The notes: generated from the sequence alone by a model not told the origin. A stretch of DNA of 17,256 bases from Lachnospiraceae bacterium UBA1258 (GCA_002308235.1 DBVS01000001.1:591-17846), one strand, 5' to 3'; positions 1-8,072 are shown, counted from the stretch's first letter. Numbers and translations: made by a program.

Positions 1-12
1 TGTTTATGGAAC

Positions 13-1047
13 TCATCTGACTCCCGCCTCCTTTAAATCGGCATCGGTCATCATGTTTACAAGACTTTCGAAATCGACGCCTCTCTTCCAGCCAAGAACC
101 TTTTCAGCCTTGGCGGGATTTCCCCACAAAAGTTCAACTTCCGCGGGACGGAAGAACTTGGGGTTAACATCCACCATAAGTTTTCCGGTCTTAACGTCAT
201 AAGCCTTTTCATCCACACCGGTTCCCTTGAATTCAAGGGTTATGCCGGCTCTTTCAAAGGCCTTTATCACAAATTCCCTTACGGTATGGGTTTCGCCCGT
301 GGCAAGTACGAAATCATCGGGTTTATCCTGCTGCAAAATAAGCCACATACCCTTAACATAGTCCCCCGCAAAACCCCAATCACGCTTCGCATCAAGGTTT
401 CCGAGAGAAAGCTTCTCTTTCTTCCCGGATAGGATGTCAGCGATTCCGAGGGTTATCTTTCGGGTGACGAAATTCTCACCCCTTCTGGGTGATTCATGGT
501 TAAAAAGAATGCCGTTGCAGGCAAACATATTGTAGGATTCCCTGTAATTTACGGTGATCCAGTAAGAATAAAGCTTGGCGGCACCGTAGGGACTCTTGGG
601 GTAAAAAGGTGTAGTCTCGCTCTGAGGCGCGGTTCCGGGTATTCCGCCGAAAAGCTCCGAAGTGGATGCCTGATAGAAACGGGCCGATGGATTGGCGTTT
701 CTCACAGCCTCAAGAAGCTTGATGGTAGCTACACCCGTTGCTTCCGCGGTATACTCGGGCACTTCAAAGGAAATGCCCACATGGGACTGGGCAGCCAGAT
801 TATAGACTTCATCGGGTTTGATCTCAGAAAGAAGCCTAAAAAGATTCGATGAATCCGACATGTCGGAATAATGTAAGATCAAGCGCTTCGAAAGATCGGG
901 ATCGTTTATGATGTGATCAATGCGCTCCGTGTTCTGAGTGGAATGGCGTCTGATAAGGCCGTGAACCTCATAGCCCTTTTCAAGAAGAAATTCGGAAAGG
1001 TAAGAACCGTCCTGTCCGGTAATTCCGGTAATCAATGCTTTTTTCAT
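13..1047 (-). CDS. gmd: GDP-mannose 4,6-dehydratase
   Basis: Converts GDP-D-mannose to GDP-4-keto-6-deoxy-D-mannose in the cytoplasm, the first step towards GDP-L-fucose, GDP-rhamnose and related surface sugars. The protein is 344 residues, close to the usual length of the family. It is an extended short-chain dehydrogenase: the NAD(P)-binding GITGQDGSYL is at residues 8-17, the ASTSELFG segment supplies Thr129 and Glu131, and Tyr154 and Lys158 form the YxxxK pair. NHESPRRGENFVTRK is the GMD signature. The start chosen is the ATG at 1047, because GAGGAG sits six to seven bases upstream and MKKALITG is the normal N-terminus; an in-frame ATG ten codons earlier has no such support. Only 12 bases follow the stop, so a partner such as GDP-fucose synthase could lie just outside the window (inference). 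Confidence 0.96.
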   Translation of the reverse strand: MKKALITGITGQDGSYLSEFLLEKGYEVHGLIRRHSTQNTERIDHIINDPDLSKRLILHYSDMSDSSNLFRLLSEIKPDEVYNLAAQSHVGISFEVPEYTAEATGVATIKLLEAVRNANPSARFYQASTSELFGGIPGTAPQSETTPFYPKSPYGAAKLYSYWITVNYRESYNMFACNGILFNHESPRRGENFVTRKITLGIADILSGKKEKLSLGNLDAKRDWGFAGDYVKGMWLILQQDKPDDFVLATGETHTVREFVIKAFERAGITLEFKGTGVDEKAYDVKTGKLMVDVNPKFFRPAEVELLWGNPAKAEKVLGWKRGVDFESLVNMMTDADLKEAGVR

Positions 1048-1084
1048 GTTTATCTCCTCAGGTGCTTTGATACGCACCGAATTA

Positions 1085-1113
1085 ATTGTATACCAAAACA
1101 GGGAGATTGAAAA
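1085..1113 (-). promoter_or_regulatory. Predicted promoter of gmd
   Basis: On the minus strand TTTTCA and TACAAT are separated by 17 bases, which would give a leader of about 30 bases before the gmd start. The -35 hexamer overlaps that of the divergent promoter for the small plus-strand gene, so the two may compete for polymerase. The -10 is good and the -35 only moderate. Confidence 0.5.
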
Positions 1114-1135
1114 CGGAAAAAAGCCTTGCTAAAAT
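1107..1135 (+). promoter_or_regulatory. Predicted promoter of the 87-residue protein gene
   Basis: TTGAAA, a 17-base spacer and TAAAAT give a near-consensus vegetative promoter. The predicted start is near 1142, with a leader of about 50 bases to the ATG at 1192. It shares its -35 region with the predicted gmd promoter on the other strand. Confidence 0.6.
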
Positions 1136-1191
1136 ATATTTTAAGAATTCCTCAACATTTTTCGAGGGTATTGAAAGGATCGAGGGGCAAA

Positions 1192-1455
1192 ATGCGAATC
1201 TGGGCAAAGATCTTTACGGAAAACAGAATGATAAAGGACGACCTCTGGGAGGATTATTCAAACGATACCAGAACCCACAAGGTCTTCAAAGCCCTTTCGG
1301 ACATCTGCGTTAAATTCGACCTTCAGCAGCCCATCTGGCTCGATTCCAACGTAAAAGAATTTAAAAGGCACTCCAAGACCCGATTCACCAAAGATAGTTT
1401 CATCGAGGAAGTGCCCTTTGATTATCTTGAATTTCATGTAATTGAAGAAGACTGA
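1192..1455 (+). CDS. Small conserved-looking protein of unknown function (87 aa)
   Basis: An acidic and basic, soluble protein of 87 residues with no signal peptide, membrane segment or known motif. It begins MRIWAKIF, contains EDYSNDTRTHKVF and PIWLDSNVKEFKRHSKTRF, and ends in the acidic FHVIEED. It is probably real because it has a consensus promoter, a GAGGGG ribosome site seven bases before the ATG, and fits exactly between flanking genes. I chose the ATG at 1192 over an in-frame ATG at 1126, which lies upstream of the predicted transcription start. I have the impression that similar short proteins occur in Lachnospiraceae genomes but could not check. Its stop is one base from the stop of the convergent GH127 gene. 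No function is assigned. Confidence 0.75.
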   Translation: MRIWAKIFTENRMIKDDLWEDYSNDTRTHKVFKALSDICVKFDLQQPIWLDSNVKEFKRHSKTRFTKDSFIEEVPFDYLEFHVIEED

Positions 1456-1456
1456 A

Positions 1457-3502
1457 TCAAAGATTCACAAAAACCCTCATTTCGCCTTCTCCGCGGTTGT
1501 TCCACGCATAATAGGGCACAAACTTAAGTACCGTTTTTTCCGTATGGAGCTTTTCATACTCCGTATACAGATCCGCATCCTCCGGGTCGGCACCCGTTCT
1601 TTCTCCCTCTGCGATTATCATGTTCATTCCCTTAATGTTAAGTTCATCAAAGGAAACAGCCTGTAAAGGTGCGTTGGGATTAATCTTAAGAAGGTGCAGA
1701 TTCCTTCCGTTATCCGCTTCTTCCAGGCAGTATACAATGGGGCCCATATTTACGGCTACCCTGCCGAAATCCTCGGAAACCCCGGTATTTGCTCTTAAAA
1801 GACGCGGCTTCGGAGCAAAATCCATATCAAGAGAAAATTCTTCCGAAAACTCTCCCGTTAAATACATATAGCCCTTTTCGGTCTTTACATCGCCTTTGAA
1901 CGAAGAAAGATTCTTAACGGGTTCCGCTTCCGTGCACCACCCGGGTATTCTGAAAGCAAGGGTTCCCGAAACCTTCGCCTTTGAGACGCAGGAGATCTTA
2001 ACCTTACCGTTCCAGGGAAATCCGCTTTCTATCTTAAATTCGCACTCTCCGCTTGCAAACTTTTTCTTTACGGTTCCGCCGATGTAAAGATGAATAAACA
2101 GCGTATCGTCCTTCTCCGAAAAAGCATATGCGGGCACCGAAGAAACCAGGCGCGCAATATTGGGCGGACAGCAGGCACAGCCAAACCACTTTTGTCTCAC
2201 GGGTTTAACGTGGGCCTTCCTTTCATCCAGTTTGCAGGCCTTCGGATTCACTTCCAGGGGATTGACATAGAAAAAGCTCTTGCCGTCAAGGGCCATTCCC
2301 GAAAGCACTCCGTTGTAAAGGGCGCGCTCCATCACGTCCGAAAACTTTCTGTCGGGCGAGATCTCAAGCATTCTTCGTGCAAAGAAAACAAGTCCGATGG
2401 CTGCGCAGGTCTCCGAATATGCCGTATCGTTCGGCAGGTCGTAATCAAATGAAAATGCCTCTCCCAAATGGGTGGCTCCGATCCCGCCGGTAACATACAT
2501 CTTTCGTTTGGTCAGACTGTCCCAAAGCTTAAGGCATGCCCTGTATAAGCTTTCATCCCCCGTAAGTCTCGCTATATCGGCCATTCCGCTGTAAAGATAC
2601 ACGGCTCTTACGGCGTGTCCCGTAACCTCATCCTGCTCTCTTACAGGCTTGTGAGCCTGATTGTAAGCGTATCGCTCCCGATCCTCTTCACCCTTTTTGA
2701 CCCGGGACTTATCCTCTTCGTCAAAATAATAGGGACGCTTGCCCCTTTCATCGATAAAGAAACGGGAAAGCGCAAGATACCTGTCGTCGCCTGTCGCCTC
2801 GTACAGGCGGACAAGGGCCATTTCTGCAATTTCATGTCCGGGATAGCCCTTTTTCTTACCTTCTTCCGGTCCAAAGCAGGATATCACATAATCCGCATAT
2901 CTCATCGCGGCTTTCATGAGCTTGTCCTTGCCCGTAGCCTTAAAGTAAGCCACCGCGCCCTCTATCAGGTGCCCGAGACAGTAAAGCTCGTGGTTATCCT
3001 TAAGGTTGGTAAATACCTTTGACATGTCACTTAAAATGTAATAAGTATCAAGATACCCGTTTTCCTGCTGCGCGGAAACCACAATATCGATAGCTTCATC
3101 CGCGGTTTTCTCAAGTTCCGGATCCGGGCATCTTACAAGAGAATAGCTTACGGCTTCAATCCACTTGGCAAAGTCGCTGTCCTGAAACACAAAACCGTAG
3201 AATTCATCTTTAGGTTCTTCACCCGCAGCCGGGAAATGCCCCCACGGAAAAACAGGCTCCGAAGCAGGACGCATCCTGCCCGCAGCCTTAGCCTCTTTGG
3301 TAACCTTTGAAGCGACTTTAAAATTTCGCATGCAAAAACTGGGAGCGGCCTCCGGGATCCTGTCGTTAAGGGCATTCCACTGATAGGGAATGACTTCCTT
3401 TCTCACAAGCTCCATTTCTTTCGTCCAGAAATCGTCGGAGACCGTAAAGTTCTTTAAATCCAAAGGGGTACTGAATTTCCCCGAATTCATTGCTTTTTCC
3501 AT
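1457..3502 (-). CDS. GH127 beta-L-arabinofuranosidase (HypBA1-like)
   Basis: Predicted to remove terminal beta-L-arabinofuranose from arabino-oligosaccharides such as those of extensins or pectin side chains. The 681 residues match the roughly 660 of Bifidobacterium longum HypBA1. The family's metal and catalytic set is intact: Glu348 (general acid, in HLGEAF), Glu364 and Cys366 (in YSETC), and Cys442, Cys444 and Cys445 in WFGCACCPPN, with spacing that parallels HypBA1 Glu322, Glu338, Cys340, Cys417 and Cys418. No signal peptide is visible, so it acts in the cytoplasm on imported sugars. Its ATG overlaps the galE stop by one base (TAATG), which suggests translational coupling; an ATG four codons later is an alternative start. 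Some GH127 enzymes act on other sugars of rhamnogalacturonan II, so the exact substrate is uncertain. Confidence 0.92.
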   Translation of the reverse strand: MEKAMNSGKFSTPLDLKNFTVSDDFWTKEMELVRKEVIPYQWNALNDRIPEAAPSFCMRNFKVASKVTKEAKAAGRMRPASEPVFPWGHFPAAGEEPKDEFYGFVFQDSDFAKWIEAVSYSLVRCPDPELEKTADEAIDIVVSAQQENGYLDTYYILSDMSKVFTNLKDNHELYCLGHLIEGAVAYFKATGKDKLMKAAMRYADYVISCFGPEEGKKKGYPGHEIAEMALVRLYEATGDDRYLALSRFFIDERGKRPYYFDEEDKSRVKKGEEDRERYAYNQAHKPVREQDEVTGHAVRAVYLYSGMADIARLTGDESLYRACLKLWDSLTKRKMYVTGGIGATHLGEAFSFDYDLPNDTAYSETCAAIGLVFFARRMLEISPDRKFSDVMERALYNGVLSGMALDGKSFFYVNPLEVNPKACKLDERKAHVKPVRQKWFGCACCPPNIARLVSSVPAYAFSEKDDTLFIHLYIGGTVKKKFASGECEFKIESGFPWNGKVKISCVSKAKVSGTLAFRIPGWCTEAEPVKNLSSFKGDVKTEKGYMYLTGEFSEEFSLDMDFAPKPRLLRANTGVSEDFGRVAVNMGPIVYCLEEADNGRNLHLLKINPNAPLQAVSFDELNIKGMNMIIAEGERTGADPEDADLYTEYEKLHTEKTVLKFVPYYAWNNRGEGEMRVFVNL

Positions 3503-4518
3503 TAATCGTCGTATCCGTTGGGATTGTTTTTCTGCCAGTTCCAGGAATCGGCGCACATTTCCTTAATGCCGTTCTCAGCCTTCCAGCCAAGCTCGTCAAG
3601 AGCTTTCTTTGCGCTTGAGTAGCAGGTGGCAATATCTCCCGCACGTCTGGGTCCGATTTCGTAAGGAACCTTAACTCCGGTGGCTTCCTCAAAATTCTTA
3701 ACGATATCAAGAACGCTGTAGCCCACTCCGGTTCCCAGGTTGTAGATAGAAAGTCCCGACTTGTCGGTTATCTTCTTAAGTGCCTTAACGTGGCCTTTTG
3801 CAAGGTCTACAACGTGGATGTAGTCTCTTACGCCTGTACCGTCGTGAGTGTCATAGTCATTGCCGAATACGGTAAGTTTCTCGCGCTTTCCTACGGCAAC
3901 CTGAGTGATGTAAGGCATAAGGTTGTTGGGGATTCCGTTGGGGTTCTCGCCGATACGTCCGGACTTGTGAGCTCCGATGGGGTTAAAGTAACGAAGAAGG
4001 ACCACATTCCATTCGGGATCTGCCTTCTGTATGTCGGAAAGGATCTGCTCAAGCATGGACTTGGTCCAGCCGTAAGGGTTGGTGCAGATTCCCTTGGGGC
4101 ATTCTTCCGTAATCGGTATGAATGCGGGGTCTCCGTATACGGTAGCGGATGAAGAAAAGATTATGTTCTTTACTCCGTGCTTACGCATTACATCCACAAG
4201 AGTAAGGGTTCCCGCAATGTTGTTTTCGTAATATTCCCAGGGCTTTGAAACAGATTCGCCCACCGCTTTGAGTCCCGCAAAATGAATGCAGGCATCGATC
4301 TTTTCTTCGGAGAAGAGCTTATCAAGTGCCTCCCTGTCGAGAATGTCGATCTTGCGGAAAGGAACTTTCTTTCCCGTAAGTTCTTCCACTCTTTCAAGTG
4401 ATTTTTCGCTGGAATTTGAGAGATTATCAATAACGATAACGTCGTATCCCGCTTCCTGAAGTTCTACCACTGTGTGGGAGCCGATGTATCCCGCACCGCC
4501 TGTAACAAGTATCCTCAT
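3502..4518 (-). CDS. galE: UDP-glucose 4-epimerase
   Basis: Interconverts UDP-glucose and UDP-galactose with bound NAD in the cytoplasm, serving the Leloir pathway and surface polysaccharide synthesis. At 338 residues it equals E. coli GalE in length. GGAGYIG at 7-13 binds NAD; Ser124, Tyr149 and Lys153 form the catalytic set. The pocket gatekeeper that is Tyr299 in E. coli is Cys299 here, as in human GALE Cys307, which in known enzymes admits N-acetylated UDP-sugars as well. The start at 4518 follows a clear AGGAGG; a longer in-frame ATG upstream would lie before the predicted promoter. It is the first gene of a two-gene operon with the GH127 arabinofuranosidase. Confidence 0.96.
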   Translation of the reverse strand: MRILVTGGAGYIGSHTVVELQEAGYDVIVIDNLSNSSEKSLERVEELTGKKVPFRKIDILDREALDKLFSEEKIDACIHFAGLKAVGESVSKPWEYYENNIAGTLTLVDVMRKHGVKNIIFSSSATVYGDPAFIPITEECPKGICTNPYGWTKSMLEQILSDIQKADPEWNVVLLRYFNPIGAHKSGRIGENPNGIPNNLMPYITQVAVGKREKLTVFGNDYDTHDGTGVRDYIHVVDLAKGHVKALKKITDKSGLSIYNLGTGVGYSVLDIVKNFEEATGVKVPYEIGPRRAGDIATCYSSAKKALDELGWKAENGIKEMCADSWNWQKNNPNGYDD

Positions 4519-4549
4519 ATAAATTCCTCCTGTATCTTTGATTACTTTA

Positions 4550-4578
4550 AAAGTATTATCACACCGTTTAAATTTCAA
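4550..4578 (-). promoter_or_regulatory. Predicted promoter of galE-GH127
   Basis: On the minus strand TTGAAA and TACTTT are 17 bases apart. An overlapping alternative is the extended -10 TGTGATAAT at 4555-4563. Either would serve galE separately from the upstream argC-rsmI pair. Confidence 0.45.
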
Positions 4579-4584
4579 GTCCCG

Positions 4585-4600
4585 CCGTTTGCTCAAACGG
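4585..4600 (-). other. Small stem-loop after rsmI
   Basis: CCGTTT and AAACGG form a six-pair stem with a four-base loop between the rsmI stop and the galE promoter. There is no run of U after it, so a rho-independent terminator is not supported; it may be a weak terminator or mRNA end structure. Confidence 0.3.
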
Positions 4601-4623
4601 GCGTAAAAGTTGTCATAAATGGC

Positions 4624-5505
4624 TTACGAAAACATGTCCTTGAGTCTCAGTGAAGCCTGATATATTTCTTTTTTCGGTGCCGGCACCTTCCCGCCGAATT
4701 CCTCAATAGGCTCGTTTGCCAGTATGTTCACCGCTTCCTTTAATGTGCAGCCCCGCTTAACCGTAAGATCCGTAAGCATGGCTTCAAGCGAAAGTGCTTC
4801 TGTTTTACTCTCGGCCTCCGCTTTACTCTCGTAGTACAAAGCAAAGGCATATTCTCCCTTCCCCGCATTTGGATTGGCGGACAGTTCCGAAAGCACCTCA
4901 CCAACGCTTCCTCTGTAGATTCTCTCGTGAAGTTTGGTAAGGTCGTTGCAAAGAGTGATCTTTGCTTCCGGCAGTCCCTTTTCGATAAAGGAAAGGGCGT
5001 CCTCTATCCGGTTGGGAGACTCATAGAAAACATAGAGCTCGCTCCTGTTTCCCTTTATGTAAGAAATAACGTCCTCCCGCTCTTTTTTGCCCCTCGGAAA
5101 GAATCCCATGAAGCAGAAAGAATCCGAAGGCAGTCCCGAAACCGAAACCACCGTGGCAGCGGCACAGGGGCCGGGAATTCCGACTACGTTTATTCCAAGT
5201 TCGGCGCATTCCTTCGTAAGAACATATCCCGGGTCGTTTATGCAGGGGGTACCCGCATCCGAAACCACCGCAATATTCTTTCCCGCAAGCAATTCGCCCG
5301 TAAACCGGGAGAGAGTCTCTCTTTCGTTAAATTTGTGATTGGCGCTCATGGGAGTGCGGATGTCAAATCTTTTTAAAAGGATCGAAGTGTTTCTGGTATC
5401 CTCCGCTGCAATCAGATCCACCGATCTTAACGTTTCGATCGCCCGCTCCGACATATCCGAAAGGTTCCCTATGGGAGTCGCCACAATATAAAGTGTTCCG
5501 CTCAT
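4624..5505 (-). CDS. rsmI: 16S rRNA (cytidine-1402-2'-O)-methyltransferase
   Basis: Methylates the 2'-hydroxyl of C1402 in the decoding centre of 16S rRNA using S-adenosylmethionine. The 293 residues are typical of the tetrapyrrole-methylase fold family. Signatures seen in order are LYIVATPIGNLSDM, AAEDTRNT, VVSDAGTPCINDPG, GIPGPCAAATVVSVSGLPSD and a YESPNRIEDAL segment. Its ATG overlaps the argC stop by one base (TAATG) and has no strong ribosome site of its own (the sequence upstream is AACCTTTAATG), so its translation probably depends on ribosomes finishing argC. Confidence 0.95.
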   Translation of the reverse strand: MSGTLYIVATPIGNLSDMSERAIETLRSVDLIAAEDTRNTSILLKRFDIRTPMSANHKFNERETLSRFTGELLAGKNIAVVSDAGTPCINDPGYVLTKECAELGINVVGIPGPCAAATVVSVSGLPSDSFCFMGFFPRGKKEREDVISYIKGNRSELYVFYESPNRIEDALSFIEKGLPEAKITLCNDLTKLHERIYRGSVGEVLSELSANPNAGKGEYAFALYYESKAEAESKTEALSLEAMLTDLTVKRGCTLKEAVNILANEPIEEFGGKVPAPKKEIYQASLRLKDMFS

Positions 5506-6446
5506 TAAAGGTTAAGCCCCTTTGCTTCGTCACAGGAAAGAACAATATTTAAGCACTGAACCGCCGCACCGGACGCACCCTTTCCGAGGTTGTCAAAACG
5601 TGTGGCAAGCATGATCCGCTCATCGTTTCCGGCTACGTATATTTCCATTCCGTCATTTCCGGCCATACCGTCCGAGAAAAGCGCTCCCGCTTCTTCCGCC
5701 GAGCCTAAAGGCATTACCTTTATGAACTTTTCGCCCTCGTAGTAGGAAGCGAAGAAGTCTCTTAATTCTCCGGGAGTCATCTTCTTTGAGAGAAGATCCG
5801 TAAATATCGGAACCTGCACCAGCATTCCGCTGTGATAATTTGTGGTAAAGGGTGAAAACAGCGGCTCTCTTTCAAGACCGGTGATCGCCTTCATCTCTTT
5901 TAAGTGCTTGTGGGTCTGGCCCCATGCATACATGCGGGCGCTGTCAAATTTCTTATCGCGGCCCTCCTCCTCATAAGAGGCAATGAGTTTCTTGCCGCCT
6001 CCGCTGTAACCCGACGCCGCAAATACGGAAACGGGGTAGTCCTTGGGCATAACGCCCTTCTTTACAAGGGGATAAGCCAGCGCGATAAATCCCGAAGCAT
6101 AACAGCCGGGAACTGCGATCTTCTTGCTGTTTTTTATCTTTTCACGATGTTCTTTTGATAATTCGGGGAAACCGTAGGCCCAATCGGGAAGAGTCCTGTG
6201 AGCCGTGGATGCATCGATAATAACTGTCTTTTCGTTTTCCACCATGTCTGCTGCCTCCATGGCGGCTGCATCCGGCAGACAAAGAAAAGTTACATCCGAT
6301 TGATTTATGAGTTTTTTGATCTCGGCGGGATCCTTTCTGAGTTCGGGATCAATCTTCAAAAGTTCGATGTCATCTCTCCCTGCGAACCTCTCATTGATCC
6401 TGAGTCCCGTCGTTCCTTCACTTCCGTCGATAAAAATCTTTGCCAT
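5505..6446 (-). CDS. argC: N-acetyl-gamma-glutamyl-phosphate reductase (type 2)
   Basis: Reduces N-acetylglutamyl phosphate to the semialdehyde with NADPH, third step of arginine synthesis, in the cytoplasm. The 313-residue length and the N-terminus MAKIFIDGSEGTTG mark the short type 2 form. The catalytic cysteine is Cys115 in AVPGCYASG. The start at 6446 has an AAGGAG seven or so bases upstream. No other arginine gene is present here, so this enzyme is separated from the rest of the pathway and instead shares an mRNA with rsmI. A pair of TGAAT direct repeats at 6532-6544, upstream of the promoter, resembles ArgR half-sites only weakly. Confidence 0.95.
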   Translation of the reverse strand: MAKIFIDGSEGTTGLRINERFAGRDDIELLKIDPELRKDPAEIKKLINQSDVTFLCLPDAAAMEAADMVENEKTVIIDASTAHRTLPDWAYGFPELSKEHREKIKNSKKIAVPGCYASGFIALAYPLVKKGVMPKDYPVSVFAASGYSGGGKKLIASYEEEGRDKKFDSARMYAWGQTHKHLKEMKAITGLEREPLFSPFTTNYHSGMLVQVPIFTDLLSKKMTPGELRDFFASYYEGEKFIKVMPLGSAEEAGALFSDGMAGNDGMEIYVAGNDERIMLATRFDNLGKGASGAAVQCLNIVLSCDEAKGLNL

Positions 6447-6480
6447 TGCTTCTCCTTAAATTCCCGTTTTTACTTCGACC

Positions 6481-6510
6481 ATTATAACACCGCAATATTA
6501 AGCAAATCAA
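6481..6510 (-). promoter_or_regulatory. Predicted strong promoter of argC-rsmI
   Basis: On the minus strand TTGATT, an 18-base spacer and a perfect TATAAT preceded by TGT form an extended -10 promoter. The predicted start is near 6474, giving a leader of about 28 bases. Confidence 0.7.
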
Positions 6511-6546
6511 TTAAGACCGAATTAAGAATTATGAATAAATGAATGT

Positions 6547-6579
6547 AAAAAAAGTACCGGCGATGGATCGCCGGTACTT
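6547..6579 (-). terminator. Rho-independent terminator of the GH4 gene
   Basis: A perfect ten-pair stem (6554-6563 with 6568-6577, starting GTACCGGCGA) with a four-base loop is followed on the minus strand by seven T. It begins about ten bases after the GH4 stop and insulates the argC promoter just downstream. Confidence 0.93.
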
Positions 6580-6586
6580 GTTTTCT

Positions 6587-7990
6587 TTATTTCCAGCCCT
6601 CGGGCAGGTATTTTAATGTAGCCTTTATCATGTCGTCCACCAGGCTCGCAATCTCGGTTTCGGAGAGTCTTCCTCCGATGAGGGGATCGGTCTCGAAGGC
6701 CTTTCTTACCAGGTGCTTGTCGCAGGTGAGGGCGGCCTTTAAGATTCTTTCATGGTTAAGGACGTGGGGGATAACCAGGTCGTAAATCTGCTTGGGAAGT
6801 TCGCCCGCGCTGATGGGACGGATCGCATCCCTTTCAAATACGGCATTGGTTTCGACAACCGCATCTGCAGGAAGGTTCGGTATCTGGCCTGCGGTATTGG
6901 GGATGTTTACGTTACTTACTATGCGGCAAAGTCCGCAAAGTGCTTTGATAAGCAGGATTCCCTCTTCGCCGGTGGGCTTAAGCTCAACCTCTTCTTCGAA
7001 AGAAGCAAGCTTTCTCGAGCGCTCCAGTCTTCTTTCAAGATCTTCCTTTCTCCATGATACGGGAGTGAGGCCGAAATCCCAGGATTCAACGGTGGCAGGA
7101 TCCTTAAGGTAAGTGTATCCCGGCATGAATTCCGCAAGATGTCTGTCGCCTGCAGCGGCGATAAGGCCGTATTTATTGAAAAGATCGAATTTAACTCTGT
7201 GCTTGCAGGAAAAGTACTTGTTCGCCCAGTGAGCGCTTTCGTCTTCGGTGTAGCCCTCGTTAAAGTGCTTGTTGATATAGTCTCTGTACACGGGGAAAAG
7301 ATCGATCCCCTTATAGGAAGCGTAATCAAACCAAGTAAAGTGGTTGATACCGAGCACATTTACGTTTATGTCGTGACGGTCGGGTTTTTCGGTAACATAG
7401 CCTTCTCTTTGAAGGATTCCCGCCAGAACTTCCTGAGTACCAAAAACCTCGTGGCAGCATCCGAAGGCCTTTATCTCGGGGAAAACATGATACAAAACCT
7501 TTACGCAAAGGGACATGGGGTTGGTGTAGTTGATGACCCAGGCCTTCGGCGCGTATGCTTTGATCGCTTCCGCTATGGTCACGAACATCGGAAGGGTTCT
7601 TAAGGCTCTGATCATTCCTCCGGGACCCGCGGTGTCGCCTACCGACTGGTAAATGCCGTATTTTTCCGGTGCGTGAACATCGGATTCCATTTCATCAAAG
7701 GTTCCGGGAAGGATCGAAATCACCACAAAATCCGCTCCGGTAAGAGCATCCTGTAAGGTGTCATAAACCTTGTATTCCCACTTGCCCACAGCCTCGGGGC
7801 GCTCGCTTATATGATTTCCGATCCTGGCATTGTTCTCCGCTGCGGCACGGTCTATATCATAAAGACGGATGGTCCCCGAAAGCTCATTTTCCCGTGCCAG
7901 GTCCGTCATAAAGGTCCAGGCCCAGCCTCTTGAACCTCCGCCCACATAGGCAATCTGAAGATCTTCTGCCCTGTTATTCTGATAACGCAT
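6587..7990 (-). CDS. GH4 glycosidase, probable alpha-galacturonidase (LplD-like)
   Basis: GH4 enzymes cleave by an NAD+ and Mn2+ dependent oxidation-elimination route. This 467-residue protein has the NAD loop GGGSRGW (17-23), NYTNPMS (154-160), the active-site tetrad CHEV (179-182), GINHF (214-218) and GDRH (281-284). CHEV is the reported hallmark of alpha-galacturonidases such as Bacillus subtilis LplD, which has a very similar overall sequence as I recall it; other GH4 groups carry different residues after the Cys. There is no signal peptide, so it would act on imported galacturonate-containing oligosaccharides. GGAGG lies seven bases before the ATG. It is transcribed alone, divergently from the AraC regulator, and ends at a strong terminator. 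An alpha-glucuronidase is the main alternative. Confidence 0.88.
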   Translation of the reverse strand: MRYQNNRAEDLQIAYVGGGSRGWAWTFMTDLARENELSGTIRLYDIDRAAAENNARIGNHISERPEAVGKWEYKVYDTLQDALTGADFVVISILPGTFDEMESDVHAPEKYGIYQSVGDTAGPGGMIRALRTLPMFVTIAEAIKAYAPKAWVINYTNPMSLCVKVLYHVFPEIKAFGCCHEVFGTQEVLAGILQREGYVTEKPDRHDINVNVLGINHFTWFDYASYKGIDLFPVYRDYINKHFNEGYTEDESAHWANKYFSCKHRVKFDLFNKYGLIAAAGDRHLAEFMPGYTYLKDPATVESWDFGLTPVSWRKEDLERRLERSRKLASFEEEVELKPTGEEGILLIKALCGLCRIVSNVNIPNTAGQIPNLPADAVVETNAVFERDAIRPISAGELPKQIYDLVIPHVLNHERILKAALTCDKHLVRKAFETDPLIGGRLSETEIASLVDDMIKATLKYLPEGWK

Positions 7991-8028
7991 TGTATTTCCT
8001 CCGTTAATTTAACTTTTTTACTCTCACG

Positions 8029-8058
8029 TTGGACATTATAGCAATCATGGAGTATAAT
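8029..8058 (+). promoter_or_regulatory. Predicted promoter of the AraC-type regulator
   Basis: TTGGAC, an 18-base spacer and a perfect TATAAT lie on the plus strand, with a leader of about 60 bases. It interleaves with the minus-strand promoters of the GH4 gene, so regulator binding here could control both genes and allow autoregulation. Confidence 0.65.
8035..8043 (-). promoter_or_regulatory. Second candidate promoter of the GH4 gene (extended -10)
   Basis: TGCTATAAT is a perfect extended -10 on the minus strand about 45 bases from the GH4 start. No good -35 is present at 17 bases, so it would need an activator or rely on the TG extension. Confidence 0.4.
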
Positions 8059-8072
8059 ATTCTTATATTATA
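8053..8072. repeat. Perfect inverted repeat in the divergent regulatory region
   Basis: TATAATAT and ATATTATA flank a four-base centre. It covers the -10 of the araC-type promoter and the -10 of the upstream GH4 promoter, an apt place for an operator. Being pure A/T apart from one base, it could also be a by-product of two facing -10 boxes. Confidence 0.5.

Noticed and set aside
1453..1467. TGAATC/GATTCA inverted repeat at the convergent stops of the small gene and GH127, as a terminator
   Set aside because: Only six A/T-rich pairs with a three-base loop and no suitable T run on either strand.
2090..3022. Plus-strand open frames of 120 and 135 codons
   Set aside because: Antisense to the GH127 catalytic core; composition is not protein-like and no start signals are present.
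6531..6545. TGAAT repeats upstream of argC as an ArgR operator
   Set aside because: The two halves are direct rather than inverted and lie about 20 bases upstream of the -35; too weak to list as a site.
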